Source: Purshia tridentata
Taxonomy: Eukaryota > Streptophyta > Magnoliopsida > Rosales > Rosaceae
Length of the DNA: 64,000 nt
Reading direction: 5' to 3'
NCBI GenBank assembly: GCA_003254885.1
Contig: QANT01005791.1
Location: 42,945 to 106,944, forward strand
The position numbers were made by a program, and so were the translations under genes. Below are positions 26,533 through 38,165 of the stretch, piece by piece. The notes under the pieces are model-generated. The model was not told where the DNA came from, ran no database searches, and saw nothing but the letters and a program-made list of their open reading frames with translations. The stretch's first letter is position 1. The number at the start of each line of letters is the position of its first letter.

Positions 26533-26822
26533 AAAAAAAAAAAAAAAGAATAACAAGAGATCCTCAATAAAATTAACCTACTATTTAAAACCCAAAAAAA
26601 AAATGAAAGTTGAGGCTATTCCTGGTATTCCCAAGAAAAGAAGGCCGTTTATGGTATATGCAATGGCCCCTATTAATTAATTAGCGCCCATGGTTTAAAC
26701 TGTTTTGAATATTAGTATGTGTGTTAAGGAAAGCAATACCCTTAGGTAGAATCAAAATTCTTGACTGGCCAACTCTACTTTAATTAATGACAGAGAGTTG
26801 GTTTGGTGAGGTGAGGCCCCTA

Positions 26823-26832
26823 TATATAAATA
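26823..26832 (+). promoter_or_regulatory. TATA box of the lipid transfer protein gene
   Basis: TATATAAATA lies 113-122 bp upstream of the LTP start codon. This leaves room for a leader of about 80-90 bases, as expected for a strongly expressed secretory gene. Confidence 0.7.
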
Positions 26833-26944
26833 GAAGCATACCCTATGCTCTAAACCACAGTTCAGGTTTATCATCCAAGCCAATACTCCATAACTTTCAT
26901 AGTTCTATATTTCTCATTGTTCCAAAAGAGCTAAGCTAGAGAGT

Positions 26945-27450
26945 ATGGGGAACAAAATGATGGGTTGGTCACTCATGGTTTTGGGGTTGGTGCTCATGGT
27001 CCTCAATGCATGCCCTGCAACTGGGATCACATGCCAAGAGGCCTTGCTCACTTTAAGTCCCTGCCAGGCCTTCTTGGTGGGTTCTGGCTCAGCAGAGCCT
27101 GGCCCTCCTTGCTGTTCAGGTGTACAAAGTGTGTATTCTCAGGCTACCACCACTGCAATCCGCCAGGATCTATGTCGATGCCTGAAACAGACTCTGCCTG
27201 GTCTTCATGTTGACCTTCATAAACTTAAGCTCATTCCTCAATACTGCAAGGTCTCCCTCCCTGTGCCTCTTGATCCCAGTGTCGACTGCAGCAAGTAATT
27301 ACTCTTTCTCACTATTTTTCTTTTCTCATAAGTTTTTATTGTTTATTTTATAATATAACCCTCGAGTATTAATTGCTCGACATTTCATATGAATTGATCA
27401 ACTAATTATATGTTTTTACTTATGTGATGTGCAGAGTTCCAATGGTCTAA
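26945..27450 (+). CDS. Type-1 non-specific lipid transfer protein
   Basis: Small secreted protein that binds and carries lipids in the cell wall, linked to cuticle formation and defence. The first 27 residues are a hydrophobic signal peptide. The mature part has the eight-cysteine motif with spacing C-X9-C-X15-CC-X19-CXC-X21-C-X13-C (Cys 30, 40, 56, 57, 77, 79, 101, 115), matching type-1 LTPs. Exon 1 is 26945-27294. A 140-bp intron (27295-27434) then interrupts the gene just before its end, and exon 2 (27435-27450) supplies the last codons, giving 121 aa ending KVPMV. If the intron is retained, translation stops at 27298 after a lysine (117 aa). A late intron at this place is common in type-1 LTP genes. 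A TATA box and poly(A) signal frame the gene. Confidence 0.93.
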
Positions 27451-27544
27451 AGGGTGGTGTGGGCATGATGAATAAAATTTAGAGAGGGCAAGGACTAGCT
27501 AGAACCAGATGCATGCATGTTTTGTATGAATAATCAATTTTATG

Positions 27545-27550
27545 AATAAA
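27545..27550 (+). terminator. Poly(A) signal AATAAA of the LTP gene
   Basis: A perfect AATAAA lies 95 bp after the LTP stop codon, in a T-rich 3' context. Confidence 0.6.
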
Positions 27551-28004
27551 AAGGATTTCATCAATTGTCCTCATCTTCTTTTTGTTTGATTTGCTTTATT
27601 ACTTCCCCCAACTGATTACTAATCAAGGAGAATCAATCAAACTTTATCCTTTTAAGGCTATAAAATTCAAAAATATCAAATGGAAGAACTGATCGAATGA
27701 ATACTAGTCCTCCAAGTGCAGCCTTCTAATTAAGAATAAAATTTAACCATTCTTAGTTAATTAATTCCCATCTTCACCAGCACCAATGTGAAGTCATGTG
27801 TTCTCTGCTATGGAGGCTTATCTGACTGACAATTATGAGCGTTACTGTTATTGACTATCAGAAAAATTTCCACTACCGTTACTGTACGTTATATCATCTA
27901 TTTTTCTTAGACGAGTTCACTGAACGTAACTACTACATTTCTTAGTAAGTAGTATGATACTCAGTGCCTAAAATGTGACTGAGCAAAAGATTGGCATCAA
28001 TAAG

Positions 28005-28040
<36 letters not shown>

Positions 28041-28071
28041 ACACACACACAAACACACACACACATGAAAA
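27551..28071. other. Spacer between LTP and the DUF3537 gene
   Basis: The two genes converge here. The right end is occupied by a compound microsatellite that must lie in the 3' UTR or terminator of the DUF3537 gene. No other gene was seen. Confidence 0.55.
28008..28064. repeat. Compound (TC)n(AC)n microsatellite
   Basis: About 31 bp of TC repeats run into about 25 bp of AC repeats, ending only 8 bp from the stop codon of the DUF3537 gene. It would be transcribed as GU-rich then GA-rich RNA in that gene's 3' UTR. Confidence 0.9.
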
Positions 28072-30018
28072 TTAAGCACCAGCTGTCTTGTTGAGAAACC
28101 AGAGAAGAAGAGCCAATTGAATTGCAAAAATGGAGTGAAGCCAAGTTCTATCCACCATGAAACCAAACACTGTAACCCCTGCTCTATTGTGCTCCAAATA
28201 TGTCACTGCAAAAGAGACCAGCCACTTAATGATCGAGTTACAATAATGACAAAGGAATTTTAATTAGAAGGACAATAATAGTTACCACTGAAGGTGATCA
28301 ATTTTTACTGACCTAGAGCATGTCTTTTCTGGAATGAGATTGTGTGAGCGTAAATGGGCACCAACTTGGCGTTGTCCAAATCATCATCTTCTTCCCCTTC
28401 TTCATCATCTGACTCCAAATCAACACCAAAAGGAAACTCTTGAACTGAAGAAATCTGAGCCATTGGAGTCTCAGTTTCTGTGTAATCAAAAGAGTTTATT
28501 GTGGCGCATACATGCCATTTTGCAGCCAGGCCTGTAATTGACTGTGCTTTGTGTGTTACTTTGGTTGCATTGCGCAAGCATATGAATAGACTAGTGACTA
28601 GGCCAATAGAACATAGCTGCACAGTGACCAAAAATAAAAAAATCAGTGAATTAGTATACATGATAAATTTTCTCTTATATGTATATATTGTACGTCTAAG
28701 CCATTGGGATTAGTGGTCTTGTTAAATCACAAATATGATCCAAATTCACAATTTAACAACATAACAAGTTTAATATACGATTTAATCAAGACATTCTGAC
28801 ATATTATATACACGTCACTATACTCAATAGACTAGACTCTTACTCTAAACTATTGATTAGATGAACTCTTGCTAATATGAGTGATATATGGTAAGCGAAC
28901 ATTAAGAATTACCGCAAGATCTCCAGCCTTGTAGATATTAACATGAGCTTTAGCCCTGGCTGTCATGAACAGAGAAATGAGCTGACTAGCTGTAACCATA
29001 ATGAGAGAGAGCAAGATGAATACTCGAAATCTATGGCTTATAGTCCGAAAGTTCCTTCTGATCTTTTGGTGTTCCATCAAGATCGACTCCACTTCGGTCT
29101 CCTTCTGAAAAACTTGGGCAAAACTCTCCAGTCTCAGTATTTGAAGGTGGCAAATAAGCCGGAACAGAACGCACACCAGGAAGAAAATTGTGGTCCGATA
29201 AAGCCATGAACAGATCTCCAACATGCACAAGATGGTGTTGCTCAAATAGATGTTTCCATAATAGGGTAATTCGGTTGCTCCCGTGACGTACCACCATATT
29301 TTGTAGACACACTCGGCAACAAAACAGGGGAAGACAATCATGCTGAGGAGCTTCATGGAACTCTACAATGGCAAGATATACAGATCAAAGATCAGATTAG
29401 AGCTTGAATTTTCTATATTTTGTATTGTTAGACATTGTCTATCAAGCTAAGAGTACCCCCACCAGATTAGATATAATTGACAAAAAGACAAGGGATTTAA
29501 ACTTAAGATCTTTTGTAAATAAGACTATGATAATATGTTAGATAACTATTACGCTCCAAATTCATAAACTTTATAAAAAAGAACAGCAATATATATCAAG
29601 CTTTATTTTAAAGGCGATCCATGCATACCTGAAATTGGTGTTTATAACCATGGCGGACCTTGTCACTTGCATCCCATAATTTGTCGAGGAAGAGAAACCT
29701 CCTTAGACCATATTTACGAGTCCAGCAGGATAGGCTAACGAAAGAGAGCACTGCGAACGAAGAAAGCGATAGCTGAGAGACGACATGGTAAGGCCTGCTA
29801 TGGTTGTCATCACAGCTCGAGCAAGCTAGTAGAAAGTGTGAGACTACAGGTACTCCAATGGCTAAAACAAAGAAGATGGACCATGAAAGACCAGCACTCC
29901 ATATATTGGACTGATTCACGAAGACCAATTTGAGGCATCGACCAAAGAAGCTCTTCAATTCAACTCCTTCATGGCCTTTGTGATTTGACAAAATTGATTG
30001 CCTTTCATCATGTTCCAT
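28072..30018 (-). CDS. DUF3537 gustatory-receptor-like multi-pass membrane protein
   Basis: Four exons: 29629-30018, 28913-29362, 28313-28616 and 28072-28205. They give 426 codons with stop (425 aa), all in phase. Hydrophobic segments are visible in the first exon (around IFFVLAIGVPVV and the next stretch), several in exon 2 (MIVFPCFVAECVYKIWW, FFLVCVLFRLICHL, FILLSLIMVTASQLISLF), one at the start of exon 3 and one at the end of exon 4 (IQLALLLWFL), so about seven in all. An acidic loop with runs of Asp and Glu lies before the last segment. I recognise it as plant DUF3537, a family others have linked by distant homology to insect gustatory receptors. Function in plants is unknown; ligand or ion-channel activity would be inference. 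It is divergent from PTOX across a short shared promoter. Confidence 0.88.
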
Positions 30019-30687
30019 GGTTTCGTGACCTGTTTTCTAAAGCCGGACTGATTTGAGTTTGAGGTCAACTTAAAAACTTCAAGTGGGGGTTGAGCTCAAA
30101 TAAAGTGCAAACGCAACAATTGCCACATGTACGGTTTTGCTGCCACTATTAAACAATGTTCATAAGATAAGGTTTTATAAAGTCTTAAATATTGAACATA
30201 AGTTCGTGATGCGCCACATTACAATTTGAAGAATTTGGGCAACTGAGTCCACGCGTAAAAGCAGTTGAGGTTGATAGAAAGCTACCATTAACGAAGCCCA
30301 ATGACCACACTATAAGGTCAAGTTTTGAGTTGGGCCAGGCCTTGAACAAGCCCAATAACCACATTATAGCCCAAAGAAGCCACGAATATACTTTTTGGGA
30401 GTGCCGACTTGAATCACCAGCTAGCTAGCTGAGTGACACGTGTCATGGCCACCGTCGTCAATTACGCGAATCGCAAGCCGCCCACCATGCCAAACTCAGA
30501 AGACTACAGAAAACACTCGCAAACAAAAATGGAACAAAAACTCATTTTCTCAGTCACTCTTTGGTGGTTTGACACTCTCCCTTATACCCAACTGGACTAA
30601 CACTAAACCAATTCCAATTTGATTTCCATTTCGATATTTTGGATTTGGGCCTTCATTTCAATTCTGTCTCTGCAACAACCGTCGAGA
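30019..30687. promoter_or_regulatory. Shared divergent promoter of DUF3537 and PTOX genes
   Basis: Only 669 bp separate the two start codons, so both 5' leaders and promoters must lie here. It contains a palindromic G-box at 30434-30445 and CTAGCTAGCTAG just left of it. No clear TATA box faces PTOX. Confidence 0.6.
30434..30445. promoter_or_regulatory. Palindromic G-box TGACACGTGTCA
   Basis: A perfect 12-bp palindrome with the CACGTG core, 243 bp upstream of the PTOX ATG and 416 bp from the DUF3537 ATG. G-boxes of this type bind bZIP (HY5, ABF) and bHLH (PIF) factors. That fits light or stress control of a plastid oxidase, but binding here is inferred. Confidence 0.7.
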
Positions 30688-33600
30688 ATGGCAGCTGCGA
30701 CTCTGTCTTCCACGGTGTTTGCAACCGCAACTTCCTGCTCTTCTTCGTCTCTCAAAGCAAGGAACTTCAAGAATTCAGCTCCTTGTTGCTCCCAGAATCG
30801 TTTTCCTTACAATCCCATTTCAGCTCGTCCATCGATTTCCAGGTATATTTTTTTGCTACTGCTTTATATGCTGAAAAAAGAATCTGTGATTTTCTTAATT
30901 GTTAGGAAATCTAGAAACCTAACATGGTGGGGTGTGTTTTATTTTAGTTTATGAATTTTTAATTATTTTACCTTAATGGGATCTGTTAAGTAGATTTTTC
31001 AGTCAAAGTTCGTAATTGGTGTAGGAATTTGTATAGAGTTCATGCTACTGTTCTGAAAGATGATGACAAGAAAGTGGCAGTGGAGGAGTCTTTTGAGTTC
31101 AAGGCTTCTCCCTCTGATGAAGTGAAAGCAAGCAATGGGGGGTCCTCAGAGTCAGATAGTTCGTCTTCGAGTACTTTTGAGACATGGGTTATCAAGTGTG
31201 AACAATCCATCAACATCTTCCTTACGGTAAATCTTAACTCTTGTCGAATTATTTGTTTTACTCTACTAACCGTAGCTCCAATATCAACTTTTCAAAAAAA
31301 TGTTATCAGTTTGTGGTTTGTTGATTAATTTAGTGTGCATACGGAATGTGCACGATTGCAGTTTGTTATCTTTCATTTGACTGCTTGGGATAATGCTTAA
31401 TTAAGCTTAATTGATTCAAGCACCTTAGTTGAGTTATCGAACTCTTGGATTGATAAGCACTCTTGGGTAGCTTAGGAGATTTTGCCTCTGGCAGTTGTTA
31501 ATGATATTAGGTTATAATTTAGTTCTACTAATCATTCCAGGATACAGTGATACAAGTACTGGATACTCTGTACCGCGATCGAGATTATGCGAGGTTCTTT
31601 GTACTGGAAACTATTGCAAGGGTTCCTTACTTTGGTAAGTGCTACAGTTTGTTTAGTACTATTTTTTCTTTAGTTTTCTCAAAGGGTATTTGCAAAGAAT
31701 GAACTTTCTTTTCAAACAACAGGAATTTAAGCCTTCAAATGCTTGAGGAGAAGTTATCAATGTATCGTTATGCTTGTATGTTAGAAAATGTATAGCCAAT
31801 GATGCACGCCCTCACATATTTCGCCAATTATCTTTAATAGGAATGTGATTCAACTGAAATATTGACTGCCTATGTATTATCATCATTTCTTTGGAGGTCA
31901 AGATGATATTGAGGATTCCATGGTAGTGTGTGCCCATGTGTTCTTAACTTTCCTTCAATGGTACAATTTACCTGTTTAGGAATATGTTAAGATTTTATTA
32001 TCCATATTCTAGTGACTATTGTGAATCAATATGTTCTTGCGCTGTTATTTCTCTGATATTACTGACTATTGTGAGTTCTGATTTCTAGCTTTGTTTTATA
32101 TTTTTGGCAGCCTTTATGTCTGTTTTGCACATGTATGAGAGTTTTGGCTGGTGGAGAAGAGCAGATTATTTGAAAGTGCATTTTGCTGAGAGCTGGAATG
32201 AGATGCATCACTTGCTTATCATGGAAGTAAGGATCTTTCTTATTTTTTCAGCATATCATGTTTGCTCACCTCTTTATGTTTTATTTTTCCGTAGCACGAG
32301 TCATCCTCGCAACTTTCTGCTGCAACTTATGACATATAAATACTCAGTGATTTTCCATTGAGTATACTTGTCATGTAAAACCATTAATTTTCTCACCTTT
32401 TTATTCATTCCATTCAAAACGAAAATTAGAAAACTAGCATAAAAAAAAAGGCCTGCAGGAGCAGAGGCTACAGAGAGTTTTTTTTTTTTTTTTTTTTTGG
32501 AGAGGGGAGAAGAAAAATTATATGATATCTTTGAAGGCTTTTCTGAATGATGATGCTCCAACTCATATGTGCTCATGTGAATTGTGTAGAGTTATGGTAG
32601 CTTCATCTATGTAATTCTGACTGCCCCTCTGTGCAGATATAGGACCAGAACAATCTGAAATATTGTAATATCACCTGCATGGTTTGCTTGATTTAATATG
32701 GATATAACTGCAGGAATTGGGAGGAAATGAATGGTGGTTTGACCGCTTTCTTGCTCAGCACATCGCAGTCTTCTATTATTTTATGACAGCCTTTATGTAT
32801 TTAGTAAGCCCAAGAATGGCATGTAAGTATGAGCATCTAGCTTCCAGTGTACTTTGTTCCTTGGCTTTGTTTTCTCTCTTGCATCCCAACATCCTCTTGG
32901 TGTTATATATCTTTAGTAGTTACAATGTAGGAAAACTTATCCAAAAATATGTATTCTTCAAATATTTTTTGAAAATCCATTTGTACTTTTAACAATTACA
33001 TAGAGAAGTCTTATGTTGATAGTGTGTGATGGGCATTGTAGTAACAAAAAAATTTCTAGGGTCTTTCTACTCTATTTTCTATTTGAGTTTAAAGTCATCC
33101 TGTAAATGTGCCAGAATCAAATGATATTATAGAATAGGTAGTTGGAGAATTAATCTGCATCTTTGCATTCATCTTTAAATGCTTTTTGATATATTTGGTT
33201 TGGTGGCTAGTGCAGATCACTTCTCTGAAACTGTAGAGAGCCATGCGTTTAATACCTACGACAAGTTTATCAAGGCCCAAGGAGGTATGATTCAAAGTTT
33301 CAGGACTTGGATGCCATAAGACCAAATAGTTCTGTACATTTGTGCTCATATAACGGTGTCTGTTGGATCACATCAAGTGTCTCTAAGTATGCAATATCTG
33401 AGAGATGATCTCTTATCATCTGATCAGTTGTAAAAGGCAATCTATCTTACCTCAAATGCAACTTCAATTATTTTGATTTGGTCTGTTCTTCTGTTGTAGA
33501 GGATTTGAAAAAATTGCCTGCTCCCGAGGTTGCTGTAAAATACTACACTGGAGGTGACTTTTACTTATTTGGTAAGTTTTTTTTTTCCCTTTTTTTTTTT

Positions 33601-34106
33601 TTTTTTCAGTTTCTGCTGTCTCCTGAAAGGCAATCCTAGGTTTAACAATCCCTCCAATTTTATACAGATGAATTTCAAACTTCCAGAGTTCCCAATACTC
33701 GAAGGCCAAAAATAGGTAAGTTTCTGACTCTGATGTTGTTCTGGCAGTTCATAGATCAACATGCTAGGAGTTAGGTTATTTTTTAAACTTCCTTACAGTT
33801 TTCTCTGAAAAATATGATGCCTCATTTACACCATTTCTGATATAATGACCTAGTTTGCATTGTTTCTTGTTGACTGTTGTTACTTTTTCAGAGAATTTGT
33901 ACGACGTATTTCTGAATATCAGAGAGGATGAAGCTGAACACTGTAAGACAATGAAGGCCTGCCAGACTCATGGGAACCTCTGTTCTCCTCATTCAAACCC
34001 GGAATATGCCTTGGAAGATGAGTCTGCCTGTGTGGTTCCTCAAACAGATTGCGAAGGTATTGTAGATTGCATAACAAAATCTGTTACAACAAAGCCGGCA
34101 AAGTGA
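30688..34106 (+). CDS. PTOX: Plastid terminal oxidase (PTOX / IMMUTANS)
   Basis: Thylakoid di-iron quinol oxidase that moves electrons from plastoquinol to oxygen. It serves carotenoid desaturation and chlororespiration. Nine exons: 30688-30842, 31025-31226, 31541-31634, 32111-32226, 32714-32822, 33216-33284, 33500-33571, 33668-33715 and 33892-34106. They give 360 codons with stop (359 aa; Arabidopsis 351). The first 50 or so residues are a Ser/Ala-rich chloroplast transit peptide. Iron-ligand motifs are visible: Glu of LETIARVPY, Glu and His in NEMHH, Glu in the SETVESH region, and EDEAEH near the end (Glu 302, His 305). Exon 8 is exactly 48 nt (16 residues), matching the PTOX-specific segment reported as needed for activity and absent from mitochondrial AOX. 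The C-terminus has the Cys-rich tail seen in PTOX. Confidence 0.96.
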
Positions 34107-36075
34107 TAATAAGACATGAAAGAGCGGAGAACAGGAAATTAGTTCGAAAGTAAAGGATTTTGTATACACAAAAACGATATAGAAGTATAGAACCAAGAGA
34201 TTTCTTACTTATTCAATGAAAGCTACTTTTTTCTTCCATTGATGAGGGATGTGGTTGTTTATACTATTTTCCATTAATATGTGGTACCCGTACCCCTCAT
34301 CTTCTTTTCGCAACCTGCTTGCTTATCTTACCATTTTGCATGGTAATGTCGCAAGCCACCTGGTCCTTCCAGCATTTAAAAGTGAAGAAAATATCAGTGA
34401 ATTCTATCAGTGAGCAGTGATCTTCTGGTCCACTCGCATTTATGCGAAGAAAGCACGATATCTAAAGTGAATGAAACTTTCGTTTTAGTGACATTATGTT
34501 TCCGCAGCTCAGCAGCTACTTTCATTCATCATATTTAATGAGTAACAGAAGTAAACGATTAGTAAGGATATAAAGGCAGCCTGTCAGTGTGCAATAATAG
34601 TGTTTTTTGAGTAATGCTACAGTATCGATAATAATGTTGAAAATGAATATATGCTCACTTGGATACGTGTGGTATCTATGAAGTCTATTTTTGTGAGAGA
34701 TACGGCCAGCAAATCTCATACAAATAGTTTTGTTAAATTAATATCTTTGTGTACTATTACGAATTCTTGACCTATCTTGACCATAATTTATTTCTTCACC
34801 TTCCCTCACGTGAAAAAATTTATTGTATGTGACTAAGGGTTTTAAATATTAATAATTTTATACATGTTATAGTTTAATGAATCAGTTATATGGTTATGAT
34901 GTATTACGATTACACACAATAATTTTTTTATAATAAATTACTCTTAAGCTCACTTTTAAAAAAATTTTTAATTGAAAATCCAACCATATAAAAAATTAAT
35001 TATAAACCTAATCTATTAACTATAACTCAATTACATTTCTACACCTCCCTTTTCTCTTCATATATTTGTCTCTCACTCATTCGCACCCTCTCTCTTGTCT
35101 CTGTGCGCGACTGTCATCGTTGCGTGTGGCATCGTCTGACGACGGTTACTAACAAGACCACTACCATCAGCTTCGTTTCTCTCTCCTCTTCCTCCCTTTA
35201 TCATCCACTCGCCTCAAATCATGCCCAAACAACCTATATCGCCGCGACTCCGATCAGTGGTGCTCGCCGATGATCTACCTTTTTCAACGGAGTTAGAATG
35301 CTGTATCACCCAACTCTTCCTACTCTCGTCATCCCTTGACCATTTAATTTGTGTAGGTAAATAGTTTCTAATTTATCTAATTTTTTATAAGAATAATATT
35401 TTAATAAAAACTTAGACGATTAAATCGTTGAAATTCTATATGTAGTGGTCTTATTAAAACTTGTGTCAAAACTTATGCAAAAAATAAGATACCATGGATC
35501 CCAAACATGTATCATAACGTAAGGCGTATCTCCCAAAAACTATGTATTAGTGTATTACCATAAAAGCATAATTACCTTATAAATATAGTTTGATTAATTT
35601 ATGTGTGCAATGCAATTATTAAAGTAAACTCAACCAGTAGGGTATAATTTCGAAAAATTGTCTAATGACGGCAAGCTCCAAATTATAAAAATAAAATAAA
35701 AATGAAGGCACGCTCAATTATTATTCTCATTCTTTTTGTCTTTAGTTTTTTTTCTTTTTTTTTGGTCAAGTTTTGTCTTTAGCTTAATTATTAGCTTTTT
35801 TTTGTTAGATGAAATGAAGGTTTAGTTGGTGGCTCCTTGACCAGTGTTAATTACTCGTTCCAAATTTTGAAAATAAATATATAAAAAAATCACCCGCGTA
35901 ACGTGGGCCGTTATCTTCCTCACAAAGTCTTCGCAACTCCTAAGCAACAACCAGACCACTGAACTACTCCCAAAACACAATGACAGACTGACACACACAA
36001 AGCCCTTCCCTTTCTGATTTTCCCATTTTTCAATTGTACGGACAAACAGCAACAGAAAACAGAATTCAAATTACA
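34107..36075. other. Spacer between PTOX and the COP1-like gene
   Basis: About 2 kb holding the PTOX 3' end and the COP1-like promoter. It is AT-rich apart from a GC-richer island at about 35040-35340 with CT-rich sequence, possibly a relic leader. I could not assign that island to a gene. Confidence 0.5.
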
Positions 36076-37103
36076 ATGAGAGACAACTCAATGGGCGGTG
36101 CTCTAGTCCCCACCGTCGAATCCGAACTCGTACCGGAAGCCTCAGCCTCTGCCGCCGAAACGGCGCCGTTTGAGGAAGAAGGAGAGCCGGCCGATAAGGA
36201 TATGATGTGTCCGATATGCATGCAGATCATAAAGGACGCCTTCCTCACCGTCTGTGGCCACAGCTTCTGCTACCTCTGCATCGTCACTCACCTCCGCATT
36301 AAGAGCGATTGTCCTTGCTGCGCTCACTCTCTCTCCCCCAACCTCATTTTCCCCAATTTCTTGCTTGACAAGGTTCGTTTCGTAATTTCACTCATCTTCT
36401 TCGTTTTCCATTTCCATTTCCATTTCATGTCAATGCTTGAAATGCTTGCAGTTACTGAAAAAGGCTCTGGCTTCTCGCACGGCGAAGACTGCATCTCCAT
36501 TTGAACATCTTCGGCAGGCATTGCATAAGGTCAGTACTCAATTAGACATTTTGTTCGTGATTAATGTGTTTGAATGACATGTTGTTCGCGCTCTTAGACA
36601 GGGTTGCGAGATGTCAATTAGAGAATTGGACGGTTTGTTGTCTCTTCTGGAAGAGAAGAAAAGAAAACTGGAGCAAGAAGAATCCGAGACAGGCATGGAG
36701 ATCATGCTTGGCTTCTTAAATTGTCTGAGGAGGCAAAAGCTTCAAGAGCTCAATGAGGTCTTATTATATATATATGAGTCTGTGTTATGATGTTTTCGTT
36801 TTCGGTTTTCCCCTCTAATTCTTTTTGGTCTTCTGTTTTCGTATACAGATACAAGCCGATCTTAAGTACATCAAGGATGACATAATTTCCGTGGAGAGAA
36901 GGAGAATGGAACTGTGCAGGGAACAGACCCAGAGGTCAGTGAAGGTGAGAATGATTGATGGTGGTGATCAGCAGATGAGTTGTATCAACTTACAGAACAA
37001 GAAAGCTCAAGATGAAAATGCTCAAGTAATCAGATCAGATATGCAGTCTATTACTACACCAGGAGTACTATCAACTGTGAGAAAAAGGCGACTCCATTCA
37101 CAG
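36076..37103 (+). CDS. COP1-like E3 ligase, N-terminal half (RING and coiled coil)
   Basis: COP1 is the RING ubiquitin ligase that represses light signalling. Exons 36076-36372, 36452-36529, 36602-36757 and 36849-37103 give 262 codons in phase. The RING is C-X2-C-X11-C-X-H-X2-C-X2-C-X10-C-X2-C at residues 45-82, almost identical to COP1 (CPICMQIIKDAFLT, CGHSFCY). It is followed by FPNFLLDK, the KTASP region, and a coiled coil rich in EEKKRK and ELNE. A basic RKRRLHSQ tract matches the start of the COP1 nuclear-localisation region. Exon 4 ends at a good donor (CAG|GTTAGT); reading through would stop after six more codons at 37124. The expected WD40 exons are not found: a copia element starts 222 bp later and nothing WD40-like appears beyond it. 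This is either a truncated paralogue or pseudogene, or a gene with enormous introns. The N-terminus (MRDNSMGG) differs from true COP1. Confidence 0.85.
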
Positions 37104-37324
37104 GTTAGTGATCCTGCAAGCTGACTTTTCTTCAAATTTGTTCTCTGCTTTATTGATCTAAGGATTGTTAACCAACAGCCTGCCAATTGTGGTGGACATG
37201 GAACAGATTTTGATTATCATGGTCCCAGTTTTTTTTTTCTGCTCCATAGATGCTGTATTCACTTGGCTAGTTCTATAAATTGCATGCTGTTACTTCTCAT
37301 TATGGTTAGGCTATTACTACCCTG

Positions 37325-38044
37325 TGTTGGGAATAAATCCCCTCGCCACGACAAATATGTGATGGAAGAATAAAATACACAAGCCAATAAAAGAAAACAA
37401 GAGAGCACCAAGAATTTAACGTGGTTCGGCAAAATCCTGCCTACGTCCACGAAGAGTTTCCTTCACTATGAGAGAAATAACCTTGTACAAGAATTACACT
37501 CAAGAGTTTAATCCCAAACCCGAGCCCTTGTACCCAATAGGATACACCCCTTGTACACCCTCTCTCAACTAGAAGATTACTCTACCCAAGCCTTGCCCTC
37601 TCACACACAACTCCCTTAGTGAACTCTCACACCTTGAGTTGAAGACCTTGAGAAGACAACTTGCTTAAGTTGCCTTCCCTCTCACACACAACTCCCTTAG
37701 TGAACTCTCACACCTTGAGTTGAAGACCTTGAGAAGGCCTTGATAGCTTGATCTTAAATGCCAAGCCTCATCCTCCTTTTATAGCCATGGATGGATCCTT
37801 CTAGCAACTTGGAGAAAAGTCCACCAACTCTTGGATAACTTGGAGAATTGATTAGTCTCTAGATATTTCCACAAGTTTCTAGCTACTAGGAGAATTGATT
37901 AGTCTCTAGATATTTCCACAAGTTTCTAGTTTGCACCAATATTCTTGCTTTGTGGAGTTCTCTAGATAATTCCACCGACTTAAGAATGGAGAGTATTCTA
38001 CAAGCTTCTGTAGAACATGGGCTGGATATTTAATTAGCCCAACA
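37325..38044 (-). repeat. Copia 3' LTR (left copy)
   Basis: Starts TGTTGGG and ends CCCAACA, about 720 bp. It contains two tandem duplications not found in the other LTR: period 81 at 37596-37736 and period 47 at 37842-37935. The shared outer tract CACCAAGAATTTAACGTGGT identifies it as the partner of 42655-43278. Confidence 0.8.
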
Positions 38045-38056
38045 ATCTCCCCCTCC
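38045..38056 (-). other. Copia polypurine tract
   Basis: On the minus strand GGAGGGGGAGAT abuts the 3' LTR, the usual place for plus-strand DNA priming. This fixes the element's orientation. Confidence 0.65.
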
Positions 38057-38165
38057 AGACCATGAAGGAGGAATACCATTCATGACTCCAAATTACTTGG
38101 AGTGCATCCATATTGCCTTGATACAGAACTCTTGTTTCTGTTTAGGAACAATCTTTGTGAGCATG

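Larger units (their letters stand above)
24763..26822. other. RIN4 promoter region and LTP upstream spacer
   Basis: AT-rich, with the RIN4 leader and promoter at the left and the LTP promoter at the right. It contains a TAGC/CTAC tetranucleotide array (25021-25056) and a 7-base assembly gap inside poly-A (26526-26532). No gene was recognised. Confidence 0.55.

Noticed and set aside
35040-35340. CT-rich, GC-richer island as a first exon of an extra gene
   Set aside because: No open frame with a recognisable protein and no convincing donor site in phase.
37104-37124. Read-through end of the COP1-like ORF as its true C-terminus
   Set aside because: The donor CAG|GTTAGT lies exactly where COP1 continues in another exon; the six extra codons have no similarity to COP1.
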